18,473 bases of DNA from Oscillospiraceae bacterium (GTDB lineage: Bacteria > Bacillota_A > Clostridia > Oscillospirales > Oscillospiraceae), in NCBI GenBank assembly GCA_017381835.1, contig JAFOBK010000213.1, forward strand, positions 1 through 18,473. Direction: 5' to 3'. A program made the position numbers and the translations under genes. Positions within the stretch are counted from its first letter, which is position 1. Every line of letters begins with the position of its first letter. Positions 9,474 through 16,144 of the stretch are shown here, in pieces. The notes beneath the pieces are model-generated. The model was given only the letters and a program-made list of their open reading frames with translations, ran no database searches and had not been told where the DNA came from.

Positions 9474-10903
9474 GAAAGACATACGCAACCTCCATGCCAA
9501 ACCATATTGGTTCCTTTCTGAAGGCCAGTAAATGTTTTGCTGCCTTGGGCATCAATATTACCCGGGTCAGTTACGATAAAGCTGTGGACAGCCACATGCT
9601 GTTTCTGGATGTGGAAGGAACGGAAGAACAGATCCGGAAAGCAGACATAGAACTGGAAAAGATCGGATATCTGCAGAATAATTCTGCGGATTCCAGCATC
9701 GTCCTCATTGAATTCTGTCTTGAGGATGTTCCCGGAAGTGTAACCCGAGTTCTGGAACTGATCAGTGCCTTCAACTTCAACATTTCCTACATCAATTCCC
9801 AGGAAAACGGTACTGATTACCAGTATTTCAAGATGGGCCTGCATGTGGAAGATCCAGGACGGATTGCAGATTTCATGGAACAGGCAGAACAGCTTTGCAA
9901 AGTCCGAATCATCGATTACAATAGCTCTGAGCGGGCCTATGACAACAGCATTTTCTACAGCGCCTATGTACGGGGCCTGTCCCGGATGTTGGATCTAAGC
10001 GAAGAACAAAAGCAGGGCCTTATGGTATCTGCCAATCTTGCTATGCAGATACTGGATGAACAGGGGTTGTCTCCCTACCGGACCTTTGACAGCATCAGCA
10101 AGTTTGCAGAGCTTCTGGGCAAGTCTAAAGGTGAGCAGTTTGTTCCCAGAATCACCACCCATATGATCACAGACAATACCGAGATTATTCTGATTGAGCC
10201 TGCCTGCGGCAGCAATACTGCGGTGATGAAAAGCCATGGAGAATTTCTTTGTGTGGACAGCGGTTATGCCTGCTATCGGGAGGAAATGCTGAAGATTCTC
10301 CATGACTGTATTCCCGGGTTTGAGACAGCCCACAAGCGTTTGCTGCTGACCCATGCGGACGTGGATCATTGCGGCCTCATGGATGTGTTTGATGAAATCA
10401 TCGTCAGCTGCCGGTCAGCCCAGAGCCTTCGCTGTGAATATCTGGGCGAAAACGGCTTCCGGGAACGCAATCCCCTGCACAGGCCCTATGTGAATATCTG
10501 CAAAATTCTTACCTCTTACCGGGAGGTAAATCCGGAAAAGCTAAGAACCCCTTGGCAGAATATCCAGGAGTTGCGGGGACCATTGACACAGATCGGCTTC
10601 TTTGATTTTGGAGACCTTCATTTTGAGGTCTACGAAGGAAACGGCGGCCATCTTCCGGGCGAAGTGGTTCTGATCGATTATGAGAACCACATTGCTTTTA
10701 CCGGCGATGTCTATATCAACATCCATGGACTCACTGCAGCCCAGGCTGAATACAACCAGTATGCACCGATTCTGATGACATCTGTGGATACAAATCCAAA
10801 AGTCTGCAGCGAAGAGCGGAAGGCGATCCTGAGAAGACTTGGTGTGGGCAACTGGAAGATTTTCGGTGCCCATGGATCTCCCAAGGATTATTCTGTTAAA
10901 TAA
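9470..10903 (+). CDS. tandem ACT - metallo-beta-lactamase fold fusion protein
   Basis: In this 477-residue protein, residues 1-70 and 76-150 are ACT-like; the second reads EDVPGSVTRVLELISAFNFN, close in style to amino-acid-binding ACT domains such as that of prephenate dehydratase. A helical linker (about 155-225) leads to a metallo-beta-lactamase fold. The metal motif is THADVDHCG (H295, D297, D299, H300), with H394 (GGHLPGE), D413 (FTGDVYIN) and H468 (GAHGS) as further candidate ligands. The Asp in place of the second His of HxHxDH is unusual but metal-competent. This suggests an amino-acid-gated hydrolase or oxidoreductase; the substrate is unknown. It is the last gene before the terminator and overlaps maoC by four bases. 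Confidence 0.85.
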   Translation: MRKTYATSMPNHIGSFLKASKCFAALGINITRVSYDKAVDSHMLFLDVEGTEEQIRKADIELEKIGYLQNNSADSSIVLIEFCLEDVPGSVTRVLELISAFNFNISYINSQENGTDYQYFKMGLHVEDPGRIADFMEQAEQLCKVRIIDYNSSERAYDNSIFYSAYVRGLSRMLDLSEEQKQGLMVSANLAMQILDEQGLSPYRTFDSISKFAELLGKSKGEQFVPRITTHMITDNTEIILIEPACGSNTAVMKSHGEFLCVDSGYACYREEMLKILHDCIPGFETAHKRLLLTHADVDHCGLMDVFDEIIVSCRSAQSLRCEYLGENGFRERNPLHRPYVNICKILTSYREVNPEKLRTPWQNIQELRGPLTQIGFFDFGDLHFEVYEGNGGHLPGEVVLIDYENHIAFTGDVYINIHGLTAAQAEYNQYAPILMTSVDTNPKVCSEERKAILRRLGVGNWKIFGAHGSPKDYSVK

Positions 10904-10910
10904 CGAGAAA

Positions 10911-10950
10911 AAAGCACCTGCGTTTATAAGAATGCAGGTGCTTTCTTCGA
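10911..10950 (+). terminator. intrinsic terminator after the ilv-ACT/MBL operon
   Basis: AAAGCACCTGC (10911-10921) pairs perfectly with GCAGGTGCTTT (10934-10944) around a 12-base loop. The tail CTTTCTTC is only moderately U-rich. It lies just after the stop of the fusion gene and ends the long operon. The A-run upstream would give a better U-tract on the opposite strand, but no gene needs it there. Confidence 0.8.
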
Positions 10951-11076
10951 TTGATCCCTTCTGCTTTATCCTCCAGAAAACAAGGAAGCGTTTTCCCACA
11001 GAACAGCAACAAGTATTCATCTAATTTTTAAATGGACATTATCAAAACTAACAATGATGTAAATGCTGATTTGCTG

Positions 11077-11105
11077 TTGACTTTACCGGAACAAAGTGCT
11101 AAAGT
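11077..11105 (+). promoter_or_regulatory. sigma-A type promoter of the leader peptide/ABC transporter operon
   Basis: TTGACT (11077-11082), a 17-base spacer and TAAAGT (11100-11105) give a start near 11112, about 43 bases before the leader ORF. The -10 is identical to that of the ilv promoter. The -35 differs from consensus by one base. Confidence 0.75.
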
Positions 11106-11154
11106 TCATAACAAGAAAAGTTGCTGCAGCAAAAGCAGCGGAAAGGAGCTTATC

Positions 11155-11280
11155 ATGGCTATCAATCATGCATCCAATATCTTTACCAAGTCCGTGATGG
11201 GCTTCTGCTATTATTGCTATTTTAAGGCTTGCTATTTTGCAGGCCTGTTTCGTCGTGCCATAATACCACCTCTGTCTTAG
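11155..11280 (+). CDS. Phe/Tyr/Cys-rich leader peptide (41 aa)
   Basis: A 41-codon ORF starts at ATG 11155 behind AAAGGAG (11142-11148), one of the best ribosome binding sites in the window. The middle reads MGFCYYCYFKACYFAGLF; residues 17-28 contain four Tyr, three Phe and three Cys in twelve. The same frame is open upstream to 11032, but the promoter lies inside that stretch. The stop at 11278-11280 is 30 bases before an intrinsic terminator that precedes the transporter gene. Position, composition and overlap of its final codons with an alternative RNA pairing all suggest a regulatory leader peptide, where slow translation of Tyr/Phe codons would report scarcity. The peptide itself may have no function; a small membrane peptide is the alternative. 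Confidence 0.75.
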   Translation: MAINHASNIFTKSVMGFCYYCYFKACYFAGLFRRAIIPPLS

Positions 11281-11345
11281 GTTTCACCGAACCCCTTTCA
11301 TATGTTTGAGAAGGCGGCTCTGTTGAAAGACAGAGTCGCCTTTTT
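11270..11345 (+). promoter_or_regulatory. attenuator: terminator and competing antiterminator pairing
   Basis: The terminator is AAGGCGGCTCTGT (11311-11323) with ACAGAGTCGCCTT (11330-11342), 13 pairs with one G-U, loop TGAAAG, then T-run and AATATTTT. The segment CTCTGTCTT (11270-11278), which covers the last leader codons and touches the stop, is exactly complementary to AAGACAGAG (11327-11335). That second strand includes most of the terminator's 3' arm, so the two pairings exclude each other. A ribosome finishing the leader would mask 11270-11278 and favour termination; a ribosome stalled at the Tyr/Phe codons would leave it free. A further hairpin AGGCTTGC/GCAGGCCT (11225-11246) lies inside the codon run. 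The model is inferred; the complementarities are seen. Confidence 0.72.
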
Positions 11346-11383
11346 AATATTTTCATTCAAAGAAGAAAAAGGAGATTTTCACT

Positions 11384-12358
11384 ATGAAACGTTTACTTGC
11401 TCTGGTTATGACCACTCTGATGCTGCTTTCTATGCTCTCTGGTTGCGGAAGCACCGAGCCGTCCGCTGCTGATAATAACAAGGTCTATAATGTGGCGATT
11501 ATTCAGCTGGTTACCCACGATGCGCTGGATGCCGCAACCCAGGGCTTCCAGGATGCACTGGTTGCCGAACTGGGCGAGGGCAATGTAAACTTCGATCTGC
11601 AGAATGCTGCCGGTGATACCAACACCTGCGCAACCATCGTCAATTCCTTCGTTTCTAACGATGTGGATCTGATCATGGCAAACGCAACGCCTGCTCTGCA
11701 GGCTGCAGCCGCTGCTACTGCCGATATTCCCATTCTGGGTACTTCTGTCACCGAATACGGTGTGGCCATGGGTATTGAAAACTTCTCCGGCACCGTTGGC
11801 GGTAATGTCTCCGGTACCTCTGACCTGGCTCCCCTGGACAAGCAGGCTGAGATGGTGAAGGAGTGGTTCCCCGATGCAAAGAATGTTGGCCTGCTGTACT
11901 GCTCCGCAGAACCCAACTCCCAGTATCAGGTAGACACCATCAAGACCATGCTGGAGGGCCTGGGATACACCTGCACCATGTACGCTTTTGCTGATACCAA
12001 CGATATGTCTGCCGTTACTCAGGAAGCAGCTGACAATTCCGATGTGATCTACGTTCCCACTGATAATACAGTTGCCTCCGGTACCGGAATCATCGATGGT
12101 ATCTGTCAGGCAGCAGGTGTTCCCATCATCGCCGGTGAAGAAGGCATCTGCTCCGGCTGCGGTGTTGCTACCCTGTCCATCAGCTACTACGATCTGGGTG
12201 TTGCCACCGGTAAGATGGCTGCCAAGATTTTGAAGGGTGAAGCCGATATCAGCACCATGCCCATTGAATACGCAGCAACCTCTACTCCCAAGTACAACGC
12301 AGCAATCTGTGAGGCTCTGGGCCTGACTGCTCCCGAAGGCTACACCGCCATCGGTTAA
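11384..12358 (+). CDS. ABC transporter substrate-binding lipoprotein, TrpX-like (PF04392 type)
   Basis: This 324-residue protein has a lipoprotein signal peptide (KR, hydrophobic core, LSGC lipobox with C21). The mature part has the two-lobed binding-protein pattern of the ABC_sub_bind family: YNVAIIQLVTHDALDAATQG at the start, then NDVDLIMANATPALQAAAAA, IPILGTSVTEY, VGLLYCSAEPNS and PIIAGEEGICSGCG. Members linked to T-boxes in other Firmicutes (TrpXYZ) are predicted aromatic amino acid importers. It should be lipid-anchored outside the membrane and pass ligand to the permease encoded next. AAAGGAG precedes ATG 11384. The upstream leader suggests a Tyr/Phe-related ligand here, but specificity cannot be read from the protein. 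Confidence 0.92.
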   Translation: MKRLLALVMTTLMLLSMLSGCGSTEPSAADNNKVYNVAIIQLVTHDALDAATQGFQDALVAELGEGNVNFDLQNAAGDTNTCATIVNSFVSNDVDLIMANATPALQAAAAATADIPILGTSVTEYGVAMGIENFSGTVGGNVSGTSDLAPLDKQAEMVKEWFPDAKNVGLLYCSAEPNSQYQVDTIKTMLEGLGYTCTMYAFADTNDMSAVTQEAADNSDVIYVPTDNTVASGTGIIDGICQAAGVPIIAGEEGICSGCGVATLSISYYDLGVATGKMAAKILKGEADISTMPIEYAATSTPKYNAAICEALGLTAPEGYTAIG

Positions 12359-12374
12359 AACGAAATTGTGAAAA

Positions 12375-12396
12375 GGAGGGAGCAAACACTCCCTCC
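12375..12396 (+). repeat. intercistronic hairpin between binding protein and permease genes
   Basis: GGAGGGAG (12375-12382) pairs perfectly with CTCCCTCC (12389-12396) around CAAACA, with no T-run after it. Such hairpins after binding-protein genes usually protect the upstream mRNA or attenuate readthrough so that the binding protein exceeds the membrane parts. Confidence 0.65.
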
Positions 12397-12431
12397 GCAA
12401 GTAAAAGCATGATCCATGGAGGAAAAGAGTT

Positions 12432-13367
12432 ATGACAAGTTTCATCAATGCGCTGCCGGGTGCCATTACCCAGGGTATGATCTGGGGTGTCATGGCCATC
12501 GGCCTGTACATCACCTATAAACTGCTGGAAGTGTCTGACCTGACTGTGGACGGTTCCTTCTGTACCGGCGGTGCGGTCTGCGTTATGATGATGCTGGCTG
12601 GTTACAATGTGTGGATCGCCATGCTGGGTGCTATGCTGATTGGTATGTTGGCAGGTCTGGTGACTGGCTTCTTCCATACGAAATGTGGTATTCCTGCGAT
12701 TCTGTCTGGTATCCTCACACAGCTGGGCCTGTGGTCTGTGAATCTGGCAATCATGGGAATGAAAGCAAATCAGGCATTGAATGTCAACAACTTCGATCTG
12801 CTGGTCAATCTTCGTTATCTGCAGGAAGTGCAGAAAGGCACAAGGCCTGTCTGGGAACATCCCATTGTCGTCGTGGGACTCTTTACTGTGGTAATTATCG
12901 GCGCATTGTACTGGTTCTTCGGAACAGAACTGGGTTCCTCCATTCGTGCTACCGGTGCCAACGGCAATATGGCCCGGGCACAGGGCATCAATACCAATTT
13001 CAACAAAGTGCTGGGTCTGGCCCTTTCCAACGGCCTGGTTGCACTGTCTGGTGCACTGCTGAGCCAGTATCAGGGCTTTGCAGAGATCAACATGGGCCGC
13101 GGTGCCATTGTCATTGGTCTGGCTGCCATCATCATTGGCGAAGTAGTATTCAGCAAGATCTTTATCAACTTTGGTCTGAAGCTGCTGGCAGTCTCCATTG
13201 GCGCTGTGATCTATTACATGGTGGTTCAGTTTGTTGTCAGCGTGCTAGCAATCAACACCAACTATCTGAAGCTGTTCTCCGCATTGATCGTAGCCGTGTT
13301 CCTGGCAGTTCCTTACTGGAAACAGGAGTACTTCCACCAGAAGAGAAAGGAAGGTCATCATGCTTAA
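12432..13367 (+). CDS. ABC transporter permease, TrpY-like (COG4120 type)
   Basis: This 311-residue polytopic membrane protein has about eight or more hydrophobic segments, beginning with ALPGAITQGMIWGVMAIGLY. The conserved LTVDGSFCTGGAV near residue 40 and the loop GTELGSSIRATGANGNMARAQGIN (about 165-188), which should contact the ATPase, are typical of permeases partnered with PF04392 binding proteins and related to branched-chain/BMP-type permeases. It probably forms a homodimeric channel. The ribosome binding site GGAGG lies ahead of ATG 12432. Its 3' end overlaps the ATPase gene by eight bases. Confidence 0.92.
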   Translation: MTSFINALPGAITQGMIWGVMAIGLYITYKLLEVSDLTVDGSFCTGGAVCVMMMLAGYNVWIAMLGAMLIGMLAGLVTGFFHTKCGIPAILSGILTQLGLWSVNLAIMGMKANQALNVNNFDLLVNLRYLQEVQKGTRPVWEHPIVVVGLFTVVIIGALYWFFGTELGSSIRATGANGNMARAQGINTNFNKVLGLALSNGLVALSGALLSQYQGFAEINMGRGAIVIGLAAIIIGEVVFSKIFINFGLKLLAVSIGAVIYYMVVQFVVSVLAINTNYLKLFSALIVAVFLAVPYWKQEYFHQKRKEGHHA

Positions 13368-14154
13368 AATTGAAAATGTCTACAAGACCTTCAATCCCGG
13401 AACGGTCAATGAAAAGGTTGCTCTGCAGGGACTGAATCTCCACCTGAAGGAAGGCGATTTTGTCACCGTCATCGGCGGCAATGGTGCCGGTAAGTCCACC
13501 ATGCTCAATGCCGTTACCGGTGTGTTCGGTGTGGATTCCGGCAAAGTTCTGATCGATGGTGTGGATGTGACACATCTTCCGGAATACAAACGGGCAAAGT
13601 ACATCGGACGTGTGTTCCAGGACCCCATGATGGGAACTGCTGCCACTATGCAGATTGAAGAGAATCTGGCGCTGGCTGCCCGCCGTGGCAAGCCCAGAAC
13701 TCTGCGTATCGGCATTACCAAGGCCGAACGGGAAGAATACATGGAAAAGCTGAAGATCCTGGATCTGGGACTGGAGGACCGGATGACCGCAAAGGTTGGT
13801 CTGCTTTCCGGCGGCCAGCGTCAGGCTCTGACCCTACTCATGGCTACCCTGCAGAAACCCAAGCTGCTGCTTCTGGATGAGCACACTGCGGCTCTTGACC
13901 CCAAGACCGCTGCCAAGGTTCTGGATGCAACTCAAAGAATCGTGGAGAAGGATCATCTGACAACCCTCATGATCACCCACAACATGCGTGATGCCATTGC
14001 CTATGGCAACCGTCTGATCATGATGTACAATGGTCATATCGTGGTGGATGTCTCCGGCGAAGAAAAGAAGAATCTGACGGTGGAACAGCTACTGAATCTG
14101 TTCAGTCAGGCTTCCGGTTCGGATGAAGTGGATGATAAGTTGGTTCTGTCCTAA
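13360..14154 (+). CDS. ABC transporter ATP-binding protein, TrpZ-like
   Basis: This 264-residue nucleotide-binding subunit is complete. Walker A is GGNGAGKST (39-47), the Q-loop is VFQDPMMGT, the signature is LSGGQRQ, Walker B with D-loop is LLLLDEHTAALDP, and the switch histidine is in MITHNM. It should power the transporter with the permease, two copies per complex. AAGGAAGG within the end of the permease gene serves as ribosome binding site. It is the last gene of the operon. Confidence 0.95.
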   Translation: MLKIENVYKTFNPGTVNEKVALQGLNLHLKEGDFVTVIGGNGAGKSTMLNAVTGVFGVDSGKVLIDGVDVTHLPEYKRAKYIGRVFQDPMMGTAATMQIEENLALAARRGKPRTLRIGITKAEREEYMEKLKILDLGLEDRMTAKVGLLSGGQRQALTLLMATLQKPKLLLLDEHTAALDPKTAAKVLDATQRIVEKDHLTTLMITHNMRDAIAYGNRLIMMYNGHIVVDVSGEEKKNLTVEQLLNLFSQASGSDEVDDKLVLS

Positions 14155-14215
14155 ATGTTAGGCCTGTATAATTGATAATGAATTCTAATTATTGACATTT
14201 TCAAATGCGCACAAC

Positions 14216-14241
14216 GTAACCCCGGATCAGTCCGGGGTTAC
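14216..14241 (+). terminator. strong hairpin after the ABC operon, possible bidirectional terminator
   Basis: GTAACCCCGGA pairs perfectly with TCCGGGGTTAC (11 pairs) around TCAG. It lies between the plus-strand ABC operon and the minus-strand genes that converge on it. The following sequence AACATTATTT is not a proper T-run, so termination strength is uncertain. An outer complementarity ACAACGT (14211-14217)/ACGTTGT (about 14265-14271) brackets it. Confidence 0.6.
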
Positions 14242-14278
14242 AACATTATTTAGCTGCGTTTTAAGACGTTGTCATATA

Positions 14279-14791
14279 TTATTCCGTTAATTGAATACTT
14301 TTTGCCATTCTGAGGATATCCTCTTCAGCGTTTACTTCTGCACTATATTCGATTACGCAGCTGATCTCCGGTGAAAGCGTCCAGCAGAGGTAGGATCGGT
14401 CTCCCAGCTTGCACAGGAAGGCATCATACTCATTTACCTTGCATTCCCACTTGTTCTCGATCAGTTCCAGATCTACCACCATACCGATTGCATTCATATC
14501 CAATCCTGTATCGTCACCAGACCCATTTTCCAGGTAAGCAGTCTGGCAGCAGTAATAGACGATGGTATTACCTTCAGAATCAGTATAGATGAATGGTGTG
14601 ACCTTGGAAACAGATTGGCATTCGTAGGACTTATCCACTTTCTTCAAGGCATTCCCCACCTTGCAGATTTCCTTTGCGATTTGCCAATTCGGATCATTTT
14701 CCCGCTTTTGAACCTCAATATACCGCATGATACCAACAATCAGAACCAGACCAACGAGCATTCCTGCTATCCATAGAGTTTTCTTCTTCAT
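14279..14791 (-). CDS. membrane-anchored protein of unknown function
   Basis: This 170-residue protein has a short KKK N-terminus, one hydrophobic segment (about 6-22, LWIAGMLVGLVLIVGIM) and a soluble domain that should lie outside the cell. The C-terminal pattern, a strand with SYLCWTL followed by AEEDILRMAKSIQ, recalls DUF4367-like domains of Firmicute anti-sigma or surface proteins, but the match is loose. Six cysteines in the soluble part are unusual for an exported Firmicute protein. It overlaps the SLOG gene by four bases (ATGA), so the two are co-translated and probably act together. Confidence 0.7.
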   Translation of the reverse strand: MKKKTLWIAGMLVGLVLIVGIMRYIEVQKRENDPNWQIAKEICKVGNALKKVDKSYECQSVSKVTPFIYTDSEGNTIVYYCCQTAYLENGSGDDTGLDMNAIGMVVDLELIENKWECKVNEYDAFLCKLGDRSYLCWTLSPEISCVIEYSAEVNAEEDILRMAKSIQLTE

Positions 14792-15264
14792 TCTTTTCCG
14801 GCCTCGCTCTCTCCAATATTGATTATCTGAATCAAATTCTTTTCCTTTCGGCGCTTGGCATACTCCAGCAAATTCCGGGCATTACTGACAACGTGACAGA
14901 CATAACAAACCAGCCATTCACAAGTTTCGACCATGATTTTGTTGGTACGCACAATTGCGTACCTTCTAGGTGTATTTTCCAATCCCTCTGGGTGATATGT
15001 TCCGTCGAATCCGCTTGGTGTTGGAATAGTTCTCTCGGCAGGGTGATAAGGCAGCACAAGCATCAGGGTAATGTCCGGATACTTCTGTTTCGCTCGTTTG
15101 ACAGCAACGGCAGCAATCCGGTCAAATCCACCATACCCGCCTACATAGAAATAACGAACATTTTCCTCTGTGATCAACCTATTAATAACCGATTCCAGTC
15201 TGGGAAGCAATCGTTCATCCGCCTCCCTGTGACCAATAAAGAAACAGCTTTTCCACTCTGGCAT
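14788..15264 (-). CDS. SLOG-family (DUF1273/YpsA-like) protein
   Basis: This 158-residue protein has CFFIGHRE (7-14) at the N-terminus and YVGGYGGFDRIAA (40-52), a glycine-rich nucleotide-binding loop, then LMLVLPYH and a C-terminal helix. This is the pattern of Rossmann-like SLOG/DprA-fold proteins such as YpsA. SLOG domains are predicted to bind nucleotides or nucleotide-like signals; some occur in conflict systems, others in cell physiology. It is the first gene of a two-gene unit with the membrane protein and is divergent from an XRE regulator. The ribosome binding site is weak: GGAG lies 12 bases before ATG. Confidence 0.8.
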   Translation of the reverse strand: MPEWKSCFFIGHREADERLLPRLESVINRLITEENVRYFYVGGYGGFDRIAAVAVKRAKQKYPDITLMLVLPYHPAERTIPTPSGFDGTYHPEGLENTPRRYAIVRTNKIMVETCEWLVCYVCHVVSNARNLLEYAKRRKEKNLIQIINIGESEAGKE

Positions 15265-15302
15265 ATACTATCAGCACTCCAACCATATGAATCGATATTT
15301 AT

Positions 15303-15331
15303 AGTATATACCCCTCTCGAAACGATATCAA
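15303..15331 (-). promoter_or_regulatory. promoter of the SLOG-membrane protein pair
   Basis: The minus strand has TTGATA (15331-15326), a 17-base spacer and TATACT (15308-15303). The -35 lies inside the left arm of the inverted repeat, so a bound repressor would block it. Confidence 0.72.
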
Positions 15332-15377
15332 TAGTCTGTGGATAATCGATTTCTATATTTATAGACTAGATATATCG
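15323..15377. promoter_or_regulatory. inverted repeat, candidate XRE operator
   Basis: The arms at 15323-15337 (CGATATCAATAGTCT) and 15363-15377 (AGACTAGATATATCG) are inverted copies matching at 12 of 15 bases: six outer, six inner, three mismatched in the middle. Related AATCGATATTTATAG-like sequence occurs at about 15288-15303 and 15345-15365. The region lies between the divergent SLOG and XRE genes. Autoregulation by the XRE protein is the simple reading. Confidence 0.6.
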
Positions 15378-15398
15378 CAGAAAGGGTGTGTTTCGTCT

Positions 15399-15737
15399 AT
15401 GAGTGAAATCACAAAGGCTGTTGGACAGAGAATCAGAAATTACCGGACAAGGGCCGGATTCAGCCAGGAGAAGTTGGCAGAGATGTCTGGCTGCCATCCC
15501 ACATATATCGGTCAGCTGGAACGTGGCGAGAAGAACGCAACCATTGAAAGCGTTGAGAAGATTGCCTCTGCACTCAACCTCCCCATGTCCAAGCTGTTTG
15601 AACAGTTAGGTGGACAGGATGATGGAAGCAGAAACATCCCTTTGGAGTGTTATGAATTTCTGTCCGCCAAGGCCCCCGATGAGCAGGAACACCTCTTTAG
15701 AATCCTGCTCGAAATGGATAAGTATCGATCCAAGTAA
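15399..15737 (+). CDS. XRE-family transcriptional regulator
   Basis: This 112-residue protein has an N-terminal Cro/CI helix-turn-helix (about 8-65). FSQEKLAEMSGCHPTYIGQL marks the two helices, and ERGEKNATIESVEKIASAL the end of the fold. The remaining 45 residues are a short helical tail without a protease or sensor domain. It probably binds the inverted repeat upstream and controls itself and the divergent SLOG gene; this is inferred from layout. AGAAAGGG lies about 12 bases ahead of ATG 15399. Confidence 0.9.
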   Translation: MSEITKAVGQRIRNYRTRAGFSQEKLAEMSGCHPTYIGQLERGEKNATIESVEKIASALNLPMSKLFEQLGGQDDGSRNIPLECYEFLSAKAPDEQEHLFRILLEMDKYRSK

Positions 15738-15743
15738 TTGATC

Positions 15744-15780
15744 AGAGGATGCCGCCTGTTATGGGCAGCATCCTCTTTTT
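15744..15780 (+). terminator. intrinsic terminator after the XRE gene
   Basis: AGAGGATGC-C-GCC pairs with GGC-A-GCATCCTCT (12 pairs, one mismatch) and is followed by TTTTT. It is placed six bases after the XRE stop. Confidence 0.92.
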
Positions 15781-16112
15781 ACGTAGAAATGGTGACTGCT
15801 TTTATGACTGCCGGGGTCATGTGTTGGAAAAACAATCATCATCGATTTTGGTAAGCAAGTAAGTATTGTGTGACTGCCCGGGAGGGGCGTGTATCGGAAT
15901 TGGAAGCAAGGCCGGTCACGTCCCTCCCTTGCCTGTTCTGCTCGGCCATTTGCAGAAGCAAATTGTCCTCACAGAACCCCTTTGAATTGCGTGATTTTTG
16001 ACTGCCGGGAATACGGTTGGTAAAATCAGTCTGGTGCAGATAACGTCACCTTTTTCCGGTCTGGGGGGGATTCTCTATGACACTTCTGAAAGCATCATAG
16101 ATAGGACCTGTT
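15781..16112. repeat. non-coding region with TGACTGCC repeats and a long hairpin
   Basis: No convincing gene lies in these 332 bases. TGACTGCCGGGG (15805), TGACTGCCCGGG (15871) and TGACTGCCGGG (15999) are three same-direction copies, each followed within about 25 bases by a TTGG; a partial TGACTGC is at 15793. The middle copy runs into a hairpin: GGGAGGGGCGTG (15880-15891) with CACGTCCCTCCC (15917-15928), one G-U, plus inner CGG/CCG. Copy one carries ATGAC/GTCAT and copy three GACTG/CAGTC. The region could be a transfer or replication origin, a regulatory RNA, or binding sites for an element-encoded protein. I cannot choose between these. Confidence 0.55.
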
Positions 16113-16144
16113 TTAGCGAAAGATCGCACACGTTTTCAGGTCCT
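16103..16144. repeat. inverted repeat at the end of the RusA-like gene
   Basis: AGGACCTG (16103-16110) and CAGGTCCT (16137-16144) are perfectly complementary with 26 bases between. The repeat brackets the stop codon of the minus-strand gene. There is no T-run on either side, so it is not a standard terminator. Confidence 0.45.

Noticed and set aside
11032..11154. Longer 82-residue version of the leader peptide starting at 11032
   Set aside because: The promoter at 11077-11105 lies inside it and there is no ribosome binding site at 11032.
11393..12514. A 373-codon open frame on the minus strand opposite the binding-protein gene
   Set aside because: It is the antisense shadow of the substrate-binding lipoprotein, with no recognisable domain.
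14192..14220. TTGACA at 14192 as a promoter
   Set aside because: No -10 element occurs at the right spacing, and no plus-strand gene follows.
14155..14280. Left attachment site of the mobile element
   Set aside because: The hairpin here is a plausible boundary mark, but there is no visible integrase, direct repeat or tRNA end to support an att site.
15781..16112. CRISPR array
   Set aside because: The repeats are short, imperfect and unevenly spaced (about 66 and 128 bases), with no cas genes.
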